This document shows positions 49,980 through 56,361 of a DNA stretch of 56,361 nucleotides, piece after piece. The DNA is taken from positions 1 through 56,361 of IMG/VR virus record IMGVR_UViG_3300025674_000049. One strand, given 5' to 3'. The stretch is from a virus. The translations under genes were made by a program, and so were the position numbers. Numbering within the stretch: the stretch's first letter is position 1; each line of letters starts with the position of its first letter. A model generated the notes under the pieces. It was not told the origin of the DNA. It saw only the letters and a program-made list of their open reading frames with translations, and did no database searches.

Positions 49980-51383
49980 CTAAATGTTGTCGAAGAAACT
50001 TGCTGTAACTGGAGTGTCTGGAATTAAAGAGCAAGCAAACGCCAGCGCCATCACAGTGTCGTCGTGCGCTCCGTTAGCAGCTTGCCGGGCACCGTTCTCC
50101 TGCTGTTGAAATGCTCGTAGCTCGTCTGCGATAATGCCCGAAGGAAAGATCAACTCATCCCGCTCGAGAATATAAAGAATTCGATCTGTGGCTACGGTTT
50201 TGGACGACCTGCTCGTGTTGAAAGTCTCAATGGCGTAATTAGGTAATATGTTCTGCAATGCCTCAGCTATAACAGCACCCATCGCTTGTTTTTCAACAAT
50301 TACACGCTGAGGCATGTAGTCCTTTATTAGCTCACTTACATGCTTCAAGCTGTAATCAGTACTCTTGCCGTTCTCTCGATACATACCAACGATCTCGTAG
50401 GGCGTGGAAGTTATGTCCATCACCATTGCTACGAAATAGTCGTTCCCGCCGGCATTGGGATCAATTCCTATGACATAACTACGGTTAATCGATCCACACT
50501 CACGCCAGTGACCCCTCGCGGCTTTATTGATCAGCTCATTGGGGTAGATCTGGGTATCAGTGGCCCCAAACTGAAGCTCGTACTCGGAGTTCCATGCCGC
50601 CATGGTCATGCGGCGAGACTCACGAGTCTTACGCGCCCAGTCGGGGTCGGCACCGTAGATCGGGTGCTGCGAGTAGTGGATGGCGACTTTGTTCCAGTTG
50701 CCTTCGTCGGTGTGCCAGAGCTGGCCAAACCAGTCTTGTTCGGTGTCGGGCGTGGAGACCACGATCACCTTGGCGGCGTCACCCACCATGGAGAGTGTGG
50801 GCATGGCGCCGCGGTAGATCTCTGCAGCGCCCTCAAGATAGGCAGCCTCGTCCATGAACAGAACGGAGCAGCTCGGGATGCCCCGGGCAGCTCGGGGTGA
50901 GGCCGGCAGGAAGTACAGCGTACCCCGGCCTTCAAACGCCAGCTGCGTAGTGCTATCAGTGAGGTAGCGAATGGTCTCGCCCCGCAGGCTGTTCGCCATC
51001 GCACGCACACGCCGGCCGAGCTCGGAGGCGTCCTGCTGCGTCTTGCTGAAGATTACCGCAGCGAAGCCTCGTTCTGTCAACGCGCGGTCAAGCAGGTAAT
51101 TGCAGACGGTCTCGGAAACACCGGTCTGGCGTGATTTGTTGACCAGCGTGTTGGGGTTGGCGTTGATCGACCGGACCAGCTCTTCCTGGTACGGGTACGG
51201 GTCAAAAGGTGCCACCGTCCCACTTGTGCGGATCCAGGTGCGACGTGCGAAGTCAGTCCAGTGTTCGACTGTGGGCAACGTGGAGGCTATACCGGACTCG
51301 TAATTGGCAGCTCGCGCTTTGCGTCGCTCCAATTCTGTCTGCAACCGTTCGACGCGCTTGCGGAGGGCAGAAACGGAAACCAT
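49980..51383 (-). CDS. terL: Terminase large subunit
   Basis: 467 aa. ATPase: Walker A VNKSRQTGVSET (82-93), Walker B SVLFMDEAAY (173-182), motif III VIVVSTPDTEQDW. Nuclease: YVIGIDPNAGGNDY (D308), RVIVEKQAMG and NGAHDDTVMALAF, giving the three acidic residues of the RNase H-like fold. A coiled coil at 5-28 probably contacts the small subunit. Packages DNA into the head through the portal. Its ATG overlaps the small-subunit stop. Confidence 0.92.
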   Translation of the reverse strand: MVSVSALRKRVERLQTELERRKARAANYESGIASTLPTVEHWTDFARRTWIRTSGTVAPFDPYPYQEELVRSINANPNTLVNKSRQTGVSETVCNYLLDRALTERGFAAVIFSKTQQDASELGRRVRAMANSLRGETIRYLTDSTTQLAFEGRGTLYFLPASPRAARGIPSCSVLFMDEAAYLEGAAEIYRGAMPTLSMVGDAAKVIVVSTPDTEQDWFGQLWHTDEGNWNKVAIHYSQHPIYGADPDWARKTRESRRMTMAAWNSEYELQFGATDTQIYPNELINKAARGHWRECGSINRSYVIGIDPNAGGNDYFVAMVMDITSTPYEIVGMYRENGKSTDYSLKHVSELIKDYMPQRVIVEKQAMGAVIAEALQNILPNYAIETFNTSRSSKTVATDRILYILERDELIFPSGIIADELRAFQQQENGARQAANGAHDDTVMALAFACSLIPDTPVTASFFDNI

Positions 51384-51835
51384 CAGATGTCAATGACGTC
51401 GTCGGTCTCGGGAGCAGGCTCGATCTCGTCGGGGTCGTTGTACGCCGTGAGGCGAAGCAGCTGGCGCTCCAGATCTTGGATCTGACGCTCGAGGATCCGA
51501 CGTTCCTGATAAGCCTGTGCTCCACTCATCAGGGTCCGGGCCGCTGCGATGCGATCGGCTGCCCGGGCGTTTTCGTCGTTAATGATGGCGTCCAGCACGT
51601 TGATGGCATCAGGAATCGTGCTGATGTTCATGCCGCCGGTCTCAGAAAGCATGTCTTGCTGAATGCGTGAGATGGCCTGCTGCACTGGGGTGCGCTGACG
51701 CCAGGTGTAGATCGATTTCTCACTGACACCGATCTTGCGAGCTGTCTCGCGGATGGTGGTGCCCCGAGCAAGGTAGTTGGCGGCGATGCGTTGCCGTTCA
51801 TTCAGACCGTCGGGGCCATAGACACGGTCTACCAC
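51383..51835 (-). CDS. terS: Terminase small subunit
   Basis: 150 aa, GTG start at 51833-51835 with AGGAG 5 nt upstream. The N-terminal HTH GTTIRETARKIGVSEKSIYT (25-44) is followed by helical oligomerisation region and a coiled coil (RRILERQIQDLERQLLRL) and an acidic C-terminus, the normal layout of TerS. It should recognise the packaging site; the 20-bp iterons at 49431-49510 and the GTTCAGAC repeats just upstream of this gene are candidates. Confidence 0.85.
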   Translation of the reverse strand: MVDRVYGPDGLNERQRIAANYLARGTTIRETARKIGVSEKSIYTWRQRTPVQQAISRIQQDMLSETGGMNISTIPDAINVLDAIINDENARAADRIAAARTLMSGAQAYQERRILERQIQDLERQLLRLTAYNDPDEIEPAPETDDVIDI

Positions 51836-52138
51836 GAAGCTCCTATTGTGTTCAGACAGGTTCAGACTAACAGGTAAGAGTACGGATTATTATGAAGTAG
51901 GCAACATCTAATCCAGGTAGATCTCTGCTTGATGCAGGTTGGTGGAATAGCGGCACATACCGACAGCGCAGCTTCATGCTCTGTCTGTGTCAGAAGTGTT
52001 CATAGATTGTGCTAAGTTCTGTTTTCAACCCAATCAACAGGAGGAGTCTTGTCCTGATGCGATGGGGGAACGCATGAACTAAGCCACGCAGGCGCGAGAG
52101 CCGGTGGCATCCCCTCTTGAGGCGGCGTGATTCTTTTG
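51836..52138. other. Intergenic region between terS and thyX with GTTCAGAC repeats
   Basis: No convincing long gene. Two direct copies of GTTCAGAC lie at 51850-51857 and 51860-51867 (the second preceded by G), immediately upstream of terS; a third copy occurs at 49524-49531 before the HNH gene. A possible 36-aa minus-strand ORF occupies 51867-51977. The remaining 150 bp up to thyX contains only short ORFs and no clear terminator. Confidence 0.5.
51867..51977 (-). CDS. Possible 36-aa peptide upstream of terS
   Basis: ATG at 51975-51977, overlapping (ATGA) the end of a tiny upstream ORF. The product MKLRCRYVPLFHQPASSRDL then PGLDVAYFIIIRTLTC looks protein-like rather than random, with two cysteines and a hydrophobic end, but it is short and lacks a strong ribosome site. 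Function unknown; could be chance. Confidence 0.25.
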   Translation of the reverse strand: MKLRCRYVPLFHQPASSRDLPGLDVAYFIIIRTLTC

Positions 52139-52864
52139 TCATGGTGCTAGACGGGCCTTACCCCAGCGATTTTTTGTGTACCAGTCGTGCACTGGTGGGA
52201 TCCACTCTGCGAAATGAGGCATCATCAACTGACACAGCTGATGAATCTCTATCTGTGCATCAGCCTTGCCCCGCAGGTCAAGAAAGTGCATGAGGCTGCG
52301 AAGGTTAAATGTCACGACAAAGTGTTGACGGTAATCGAAAGGCAGCACTCCTCTAGCGTGTTCCTCCGAAATACCCGCATCCAAAGCTTGCTTATAGCGC
52401 CGAGCAGAATCCTCGCAGTGCTGCAGATCCTTAGCTCGTAGTCGCTCGTCGTATGTGTATCGCTTGCCTTGGCGGTTGGTGTAATTACCAACAGGTCGCA
52501 GGTAAAAGGCTTCCTCGACATCGACAATGCCCTCAGCCACAGCAGCAATGCGCTGGCCGGTGTAGCGCATTGATTGCACGTCCCAGCTTGTGCCGACCCT
52601 GTGAGTTCGAGCCTGTTGAATCACCGAGTGAGGGAAATAGCCCACGGCAAACGTGATGCTGGCGTGTTCGAGTGGGCCATAATGGCCGCGACCTCCCAGC
52701 AGTAGGTGCTTGACAATTCGATCACCAGCGTCTGGCTCGCTCAGCAGTTGGTCGTAAAACACCCAGCCCTCAGAGTAATCCTGGTGCATTGCCTGCCAGC
52801 AAAGCGTGGCTGGCTCCCTGGTTTGGCTCAAGATGCCAACCTGAAAACGTGGGTCAATTTTCAT
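52139..52864 (-). CDS. thyX: Flavin-dependent thymidylate synthase ThyX
   Basis: 241 aa. The ThyX signature is RTHRVGTSWDVQSMRY (86-101), a slightly extended RHRxxSxxxxSxR motif; HYGPLEHASITFAVGYFPHS precedes it and HARGVLPFDYRQHFVVTFNL and LMHFLDLRGKADAQIEIHQL follow, all conserved in the family. Converts dUMP to dTMP using FAD, NADPH and methylene-folate. Works with the dCTP deaminase-like protein and dNMP kinase. Coupled to a 38-aa ORF upstream whose end carries AAGGAG for the ThyX start. Confidence 0.93.
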   Translation of the reverse strand: MKIDPRFQVGILSQTREPATLCWQAMHQDYSEGWVFYDQLLSEPDAGDRIVKHLLLGGRGHYGPLEHASITFAVGYFPHSVIQQARTHRVGTSWDVQSMRYTGQRIAAVAEGIVDVEEAFYLRPVGNYTNRQGKRYTYDERLRAKDLQHCEDSARRYKQALDAGISEEHARGVLPFDYRQHFVVTFNLRSLMHFLDLRGKADAQIEIHQLCQLMMPHFAEWIPPVHDWYTKNRWGKARLAP

Positions 52865-52970
52865 TGATGATCTCCTTTACGAGCATTCTCAGTTCATCCT
52901 CTTCTAACGAATCAACGGCTGACAAGAATCCAGCTGTGATTGCAGTGACGAGACGTTGAGGGCTAATCAT
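52854..52970 (-). CDS. Small hypothetical protein (38 aa) coupled to thyX
   Basis: ATG at 52968-52970; MISPQRLVTAITAGFLSAVD then SLEEDELRMLVKEIIN. Its last codons overlap the ThyX start by 11 nt and include the AAGGAG ribosome site of thyX, so translation is probably coupled. A short acidic helix pair; family unknown. Divergent from the plus-strand gene at 52986. Confidence 0.5.
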   Translation of the reverse strand: MISPQRLVTAITAGFLSAVDSLEEDELRMLVKEIINEN

Positions 52971-52985
52971 TGCTAAAAACGCAAA

Positions 52986-53471
52986 TTGAGCGATATAAAG
53001 ACACCGATTCCCTCTGCAGACACTACTCCTGACCCACCGTTTGAAACCTCCGAAAATCGGATGTTTGAACCTAGGCCGTTGACACCCACTGGTGAGTTGT
53101 CGGATGAAGTCAAGGCCTTAATTAAACGCGAACAGCAATCCATGGCGGAACGTGTTTCTAGTGTTCGCCATCTTCGAGACTTCAATCAAGCTGCAATAAA
53201 GCACTGGGAGTATTTGCAGCGAAAGTACAAAAGCCAAGGCCGATCTGTCATCGCACATAACATGAAACTTGCTTCCGTTTCGTTGCGGCAGGATAAAGCA
53301 TTACAGCCTTGGGCTGAATCTTTGGGTATTCCAGTGAATTCTTCTTATGAAGATTGCATTTGGGTAACAATTAAATTAGCAAGAGATTTAGACAAGTCAA
53401 TGCGGCTGTCTTTGTATTTGGCTGGCTTTATCGATGCGCCTGGTCAGATGGATCGTCTCCATGACTCTTAG
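52986..53471 (+). CDS. Hypothetical protein (161 aa; 136 aa if from internal ATG)
   Basis: Either TTG at 52986 or ATG at 53061 (MFEPRPLTPTGELSDEVKAL). The fold looks helical: QQSMAERVSSVRHLRDFNQA, HWEYLQRKYKSQGRSVIAHN, and a C-terminal KSMRLSLYLAGFIDAPGQMD. The tail AGFIDAPGQMDRLHDS overlaps the start of the helicase remnant by 11 nt. Family not recognised; could be a helicase-associated or DNA-binding factor given its neighbour. Confidence 0.6.
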   Translation: MSDIKTPIPSADTTPDPPFETSENRMFEPRPLTPTGELSDEVKALIKREQQSMAERVSSVRHLRDFNQAAIKHWEYLQRKYKSQGRSVIAHNMKLASVSLRQDKALQPWAESLGIPVNSSYEDCIWVTIKLARDLDKSMRLSLYLAGFIDAPGQMDRLHDS

Positions 53472-53628
53472 ACCCCGCCAGCGCCAAGCGATTGAGGACA
53501 TCCGAGCTGCGTATCGATCAGGCCGTAAGGCTCCGATTCTTTGCGCAGCCACTGGGTTTGGTAAGACCCACACCTCAGCGCAGATTATCCGTAGTGCGCT
53601 TGACCGTGCAAGCGGGTTAAAAGGCTGA
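53461..53628 (+). pseudogene. Truncated DEAD/DEAH-type helicase (Walker A fragment only)
   Basis: 55 aa from ATG 53461: MTLRPRQRQAIEDIRAAYRS is the Q-motif start and APILCAATGFGKTHTSAQII the Walker A (P-loop AATGFGKT) of an SF2 helicase of about 450-500 aa as found in phages. Translation stops 20 residues after the P-loop (SALDRASGLKG), 15 bp before the end of the convergent gene; motifs II-VI are absent from all frames nearby. A truncation by recombination at about 53620-53645 is likely, though a short functional product cannot be excluded. Confidence 0.75.
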
Positions 53629-53643
53629 ATTTGACCTCAGGCA

Positions 53644-54240
53644 TTAGTTTTCCTCTTGGGTGTTAATTGGAGCTTCTTTGATAAGCCTCAGCAGAGTGTC
53701 GCGCTGACGGAGGCGGGTGGAAGCACAGGCGTCGGCGTCGGCGGCGGCGTAGGTGGCGTAGGTGGCGGCGTAGGCGGCGTAGGTGGCGTAGGTGGCGGTG
53801 GCGGTGCCGTAGGTGGCGGCGGACCAAGCAGCGCGGGTGGCGTCAGGCCACTCCTTGCCTTCTGCCAACAAATCTATCCCCTTAATGACTAAGTAAATAA
53901 CGGCTTGAATATCATCAGGAACGGGCGGCAACGCTCGCAGCTCTGCTGCGAGGAACTGCCAGCCGACGATGGTCAGATCTTTGTTGTCAGAGCCAATAGC
54001 CTGAGGAATCGCAGCAAAGAAATCCACCGCTTTATCCGCAGGTAACCCCTCAAAGATCGATTCAGCGATCCGGGTGACCATAAACGGGATGCCATATTCG
54101 TTCTCAATGAATTCAGGGTCGTCGTGGCCGTTGGCGAGACAACCAATAAAACATGTTTCGTAGCTACCTTGCGCAACGCGATCAGCTTTAACGTGATCTG
54201 AAACTTCTGATTGAAGCCATTCAAAGTTTTTAGTAAGCAT
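53644..54240 (-). CDS. Hypothetical protein with Ala-Thr-Tyr low-complexity tract (198 aa)
   Basis: Start at ATG 54238-54240 behind GGAGG; an upstream ATG at 54297 is inside the previous gene. MLTKNFEWLQSEVSDHVKAD then VAQGSYETCFIGCLANGHDD is a globular N-terminus; the C-terminus has an A/T/Y-rich stretch (about 143-175: YATYAAYAATYATYAAADA) encoded by an imperfect GTAGGTGGC-type repeat at 53740-53830. The tract length may vary between relatives by slippage. Convergent with the helicase remnant. Function unknown. Confidence 0.6.
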   Translation of the reverse strand: MLTKNFEWLQSEVSDHVKADRVAQGSYETCFIGCLANGHDDPEFIENEYGIPFMVTRIAESIFEGLPADKAVDFFAAIPQAIGSDNKDLTIVGWQFLAAELRALPPVPDDIQAVIYLVIKGIDLLAEGKEWPDATRAAWSAATYGTATATYATYAAYAATYATYAAADADACASTRLRQRDTLLRLIKEAPINTQEEN

Positions 54241-54253
54241 CAGTTGTCCTCCA

Positions 54254-54736
54254 TCAGTTATTCTCCAGTTGATTGATTGCTTGTCCTGAGCGGGCAAAGT
54301 CGGTGTCGCCGGAAGCTAGCCTGGCGCTGATCTCCCAAACGACCGCTTCGTGCTGATCGTTTGCGCGATCATTCGCGACGCGGATATCCGCGTCAACCTC
54401 TGAAATACACCACGGAGACTCGAAAGAAATCTCAAGGGAGAAATCGGCATCCCAATAGCGACCATCAAAAACAGCATGGAATGCCTTCGTTTCAAAATAC
54501 CGATCATCTTCAGGATCAGCGTGATACTCTTTATTAATAGGCAAGAAGTCGTAGCTTTTGCTGGTCCTAAAAAGGCCAACAGTGCTGACAACAATCCGTG
54601 TGTCCCCGCATTCCAGCAGGGTGTTGCGCCTGAAGCGGCAAGAATTGGCAAAACAGAAATGGCCAGCCCAGCCACGCTCAGTCCGTTGAATTGTTGATGC
54701 GAGCCTTGGTGAAGTGATGGAGTGTTGGTTAGTCAT
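54254..54736 (-). CDS. Conserved hypothetical protein (160 aa)
   Basis: MTNQHSITSPRLASTIQRTE then RGWAGHFCFANSCRFRRNTL, LECGDTRIVVSTVGLFRTS, ETKAFHAVFDGRYWDADFSL and EISFESPWCISEVDADIRVA. I recognise this conserved pattern (RGWaGHFicad.C.FRrNTLle.gd.riVVSTVG) as a widespread phage/bacterial protein of unknown function. The N-terminal MTNQH links it to the duplicated family to its right. Ends with LENN and the shared GGAG ribosome site for the next gene. Confidence 0.75.
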   Translation of the reverse strand: MTNQHSITSPRLASTIQRTERGWAGHFCFANSCRFRRNTLLECGDTRIVVSTVGLFRTSKSYDFLPINKEYHADPEDDRYFETKAFHAVFDGRYWDADFSLEISFESPWCISEVDADIRVANDRANDQHEAVVWEISARLASGDTDFARSGQAINQLENN

Positions 54737-54998
54737 TTAGTTTCCCTTTGCGTAAATCAATCAAAGCAAACTTATCATTTATTTGATGAATAATAAACCA
54801 CGAAGAATTTTTATCATCAATTATAGTTTCTATTTCATCACGAGTATCATACAATTTCAAAAACTCCCAATCACTCCACTCACCAGTAAGTTCATGTTGA
54901 GTTCCATTATCAATCCAAAACTGAAAAGAGTACGCAAAGTCCGTCTCATTTAAATTACGGATTTTATGTGTATCATTTAGGTATAGTAGTCCAGTCAT
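54729..54998 (-). CDS. Hypothetical protein (89 aa)
   Basis: Start ATG 54996-54998 overlaps the TAA of the preceding gene (TAATG); a frame to 55043 is rejected. MTGLLYLNDTHKIRNLNETD then YSFQFWIDNGTQHELTGEWS and DKFALIDLRKGKLND. Looks like a small beta-sandwich. AT-richer than neighbours. Function unknown. Confidence 0.65.
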   Translation of the reverse strand: MTGLLYLNDTHKIRNLNETDFAYSFQFWIDNGTQHELTGEWSDWEFLKLYDTRDEIETIIDDKNSSWFIIHQINDKFALIDLRKGKLND

Positions 54999-55252
54999 TA
55001 GTTGTCCTCCTGTGTTGGGCGCATTGCTTGTCTCAAAGAACATTCAATAGATTCAAAATCTATGGCAATCACGCCAGTGGTCTTGTTGTAGTAAAGACTG
55101 CCTAGAAACGCCTCTTGTGACTTAAGACATTCAATCACCTGCTCCAACTGCCGATCAGCAACATCACGCATTTGATCCTCATCGTAAGGACCATCGCCGT
55201 ATTTGTAGTAACTTTGAAGGAAAGAGTCAGTCAGTGGGTGTTGGTTAGTCAT
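54998..55252 (-). CDS. MTxQHPLTD family protein (84 aa)
   Basis: MTNQHPLTDSFLQSYYKYGD then DQMRDVADRQLEQVIECLKS and a C-terminus ending RQAMRPTQEDN. Same N-terminus and C-terminus as the two MTEQHPLTD proteins at 55387 and 55982, diverged in the middle. The core helix A-D-x-Q-L-E-Q-V-I-x-x-L is the constant element. Family known to me from picocyanobacteria and cyanophages without function. Confidence 0.75.
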   Translation of the reverse strand: MTNQHPLTDSFLQSYYKYGDGPYDEDQMRDVADRQLEQVIECLKSQEAFLGSLYYNKTTGVIAIDFESIECSLRQAMRPTQEDN

Positions 55253-55394
55253 CAGGAAGTGCCTCCAGTGCGCGACGGATGTTCCCCGCCTTGAACCCCA
55301 TGCCGTGATTGGCGAGATCAGTAATTAAGACTTCAAGGTCTTCCAGAGCCAACTCCTTCAGGCTCGGTGGCTTCGGGGGGTGTTGGTCAGTCAT
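55245..55394 (-). CDS. Small MTDQHP family protein (49 aa)
   Basis: ATG at 55392-55394, stop TAA at 55245-55247. MTDQHPPKPPSLKELALEDL then EVLITDLANHGMGFKAGNIR and ALEALPDD. Shares the MTxQHP start with its neighbours but has a different body, a single helix-turn-helix-like pair. Overlaps both neighbours by 8 nt, so the cluster is a continuous coupled string. Confidence 0.65.
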   Translation of the reverse strand: MTDQHPPKPPSLKELALEDLEVLITDLANHGMGFKAGNIRRALEALPDD

Positions 55395-55653
55395 CGTTGT
55401 TTTCCTGTGTTGTTGTTGTTGGGCGCATTGCTTTCAACTTTTGACCAAAATCAAGAAGATCCTGAATGTCAGTCCTTGGTGATTCCAAGCACTGCTCCCA
55501 GGCTGTAATCACCTTCTCAAGCTGCCAGTCAGCAGCAGCTCGCATGGTTCGTCGAGTCGCTGGACAAGGTTCCTGAAACTTTAGCCAGTTGTCTTTGTTG
55601 TCTTGCCAGAGTTGACAGCAGATTTCGTCAGTTAGTGGGTGTTCAGTCATCAT
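55387..55653 (-). CDS. MTEHPLTDEI family protein (88 aa)
   Basis: Starts with two ATGs (55651-55653 and 55648-55650); the second matches the TGATG junction used elsewhere. MTEHPLTDEICCQLWQDNKD, RAAADWQLEKVITAWEQCLE and the end KLKAMRPTTTTQENNDD align with the 55982-56230 product (TDEICC, WQLEQVVKALNQC, LEAMRPTTKTQENN). A recent duplicate pair. Function unknown. Confidence 0.75.
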   Translation of the reverse strand: MMTEHPLTDEICCQLWQDNKDNWLKFQEPCPATRRTMRAAADWQLEKVITAWEQCLESPRTDIQDLLDFGQKLKAMRPTTTTQENNDD

Positions 55654-55982
55654 GAGTCCTCCAATTGGTTGAACGTGTCAATCAGTTCTTGGTTGCCTGA
55701 TTCTTCAATGAGACGTTGAAGTTTCTCTTTAGGTGTTTCAACAAACTTCCACTTGCGACCGTTGATTGTGCCAAGGACAGTGCCTGCGACATTGTGTGCG
55801 ACATCGCCATAGACGGTGCCATGGACGGTGCCAAAGATAGTGCCTCCGATGTTGCCATCGACGTTGCCACTGATGTTGCCATTGACATCGCCATTGACAG
55901 AGAGGACTACCCATTCCCTGTCACCCGTGTCATGAAAAGTAACAAGCTTCAGGGCTTCTTCAAGTGTGATTTGTTTGGTCAT
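55650..55982 (-). CDS. Tetrapeptide-repeat (beta-solenoid-like) protein (110 aa)
   Basis: MTKQITLEEALKLVTFHDTG then a run of 4-residue units of the form V/I-x-G-N/T/D (VNGN ISGN VDGN IGGT IFGT; about 30-77) and a C-terminal GRKWKFVETPKEKLQRLIEE, ending FNQLEDS. The strict 4-residue, 12-nt periodicity suggests a narrow beta-solenoid or stacked-strand structure. A paralogue is cut by the right window edge. Function unknown; may mimic nucleic acid or form a surface, both speculative. Confidence 0.75.
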   Translation of the reverse strand: MTKQITLEEALKLVTFHDTGDREWVVLSVNGDVNGNISGNVDGNIGGTIFGTVHGTVYGDVAHNVAGTVLGTINGRKWKFVETPKEKLQRLIEESGNQELIDTFNQLEDS

Positions 55983-56230
55983 CAGTTGTTCTCCTGTGTT
56001 TTTGTTGTTGGGCGCATTGCTTCCAACTTTTCATGAAAAAGATAAATGACTTCAATGCAAGACCTTTTTTCTTCTTTGCATTGATTCAATGCTTTAACCA
56101 CCTGTTCCAACTGCCAATCAGCGCCAGCTCGCATACACATAAATTCGTCATCCTGCATGGCCCAATCAAGATCTAAATCTTCCTCAATTGCACAGCAAAT
56201 CTCATCAGTCAGTGGGTGTTGTTCCGTCAT
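55982..56230 (-). CDS. MTEQHPLTDEI family protein (82 aa)
   Basis: MTEQHPLTDEICCAIEEDLD, MRAGADWQLEQVVKALNQCK and LEAMRPTTKTQENN. Paralogue of the 55387-55653 product and partner of the solenoid gene downstream; with the cut gene at 56230-56361 it shows the two-gene unit repeated. Its 3' end supplies GGAGAACAACTGATG, the ribosome site and start for the next gene. Confidence 0.75.
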   Translation of the reverse strand: MTEQHPLTDEICCAIEEDLDLDWAMQDDEFMCMRAGADWQLEQVVKALNQCKEEKRSCIEVIYLFHEKLEAMRPTTKTQENN

Positions 56231-56361
56231 CAGTTGTTCTCCAGTTGGTTGAATGCGTCAATTAACTCTTGATTTTCAGTCTCATCAAGCAGTCGGCGGA
56301 ACTTCTGTTCAGGTGTCTCGATGAGTTTCCAAGCGCGACCAGCGATGGTGCCTCCGACACT
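56230..56361 (-). CDS. Tetrapeptide-repeat protein, partial (N-terminus outside window)
   Basis: 43 codons visible, from the right edge to TGA at 56230-56232. SVGGTIAGRAWKLIETPEQK then FRRLLDETENQELIDAFNQL ENN matches the end of the 55650-55982 protein (INGRKWKFVETPKEKLQRLI, NQELIDTFNQLEDS) closely. Hence the solenoid/MTEQHPLTD unit is tandemly duplicated and continues beyond the window. Confidence 0.8.
   Translation of the reverse strand, partial: SVGGTIAGRAWKLIETPEQKFRRLLDETENQELIDAFNQLENN

Noticed and set aside
1-56361. Lysogeny module or photosynthesis genes
   Set aside because: No integrase, excisionase, ParA-like or psbA/psbD-like sequence was seen; the XRE genes alone do not establish a temperate lifestyle. 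Parts of the genome outside the window could still carry them.

Overview
The window is a 56 kb piece of a tailed double-stranded DNA phage (long-tailed, siphovirus-like) that almost certainly infects a cyanobacterium, most likely of the Synechococcus/Cyanobium group. Evidence: a complete head-tail module (terminase, portal, DUF2184-type capsid protein, tape measure, J-like tail tip), a cyAbrB-type regulator (a family essentially restricted to cyanobacteria), a sigma factor resembling the cyanobacterial primary/group-2 class, and a right-hand cluster of small MTxQHPLTD proteins of a type I associate with picocyanobacteria and their phages. No integrase and no photosynthesis gene is visible. Both window edges cut genes, so the genome continues on both sides.

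Layout, left to right. (1) 1-1463, minus strand: seven small overlapping genes of unknown function; the leftmost is cut. (2) 1464-2517: no convincing protein gene but a dense set of hairpins, a tRNA-like fold on the minus strand, two TTGACA boxes and a cluster of GAGTCTCA palindromes; probably a structured non-coding RNA with its control region. (3) 2518-5840, minus: early/middle operon with sigma factor, dNMP kinase, PD-(D/E)XK exonuclease, HTH protein and a putative ssDNA-binding-like protein. (4) 6095-11823, plus: replication block with PrimPol-helicase (its 3' end carries an iteron-like repeat array), family A DNA polymerase, cyAbrB regulator and a small protein. (5) 11835-14221, minus: dCTP deaminase-like protein, two-domain endolysin, a holin candidate with a probable -1 frameshift extension, a spanin/XhlA-like membrane-coiled-coil protein. 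(6) 14224-33959, minus: tail fibre with 24-residue repeats, beta-helical fibre, distal tail proteins, tail tip, NlpC/P60 peptidase, tape measure and a frameshifting tail-assembly chaperone pair. (7) 34028-49370, minus: tail tube, connectors, capsid, protease-scaffold, accessory virion proteins, Mu F-like protein, a 902-aa virion protein and portal, interrupted by a plus-strand XRE repressor-like gene. (8) 49371-51835: a 20-bp iteron array, a plus-strand HNH gene, and the terminase subunits. (9) 51836-56361: ThyX, a truncated helicase remnant, and a translationally coupled array of duplicated small genes.

How it works together: dCTP deaminase, ThyX and dNMP kinase form a thymidylate supply line for the PrimPol/PolA replisome; the phage sigma factor (with a diverged -35 recognition helix), cyAbrB protein and two XRE-like proteins could stage transcription through the palindromes and iterons. 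Two -1 frameshift sites are visible: GGGAAAC in the tail chaperone genes (textbook) and AAAAAAG in the lysis cassette (unusual). The structured RNA region, the three repeat arrays and the lysis frameshift are the parts that most deserve follow-up. All functions come from reading sequence motifs by eye; no database search was run.
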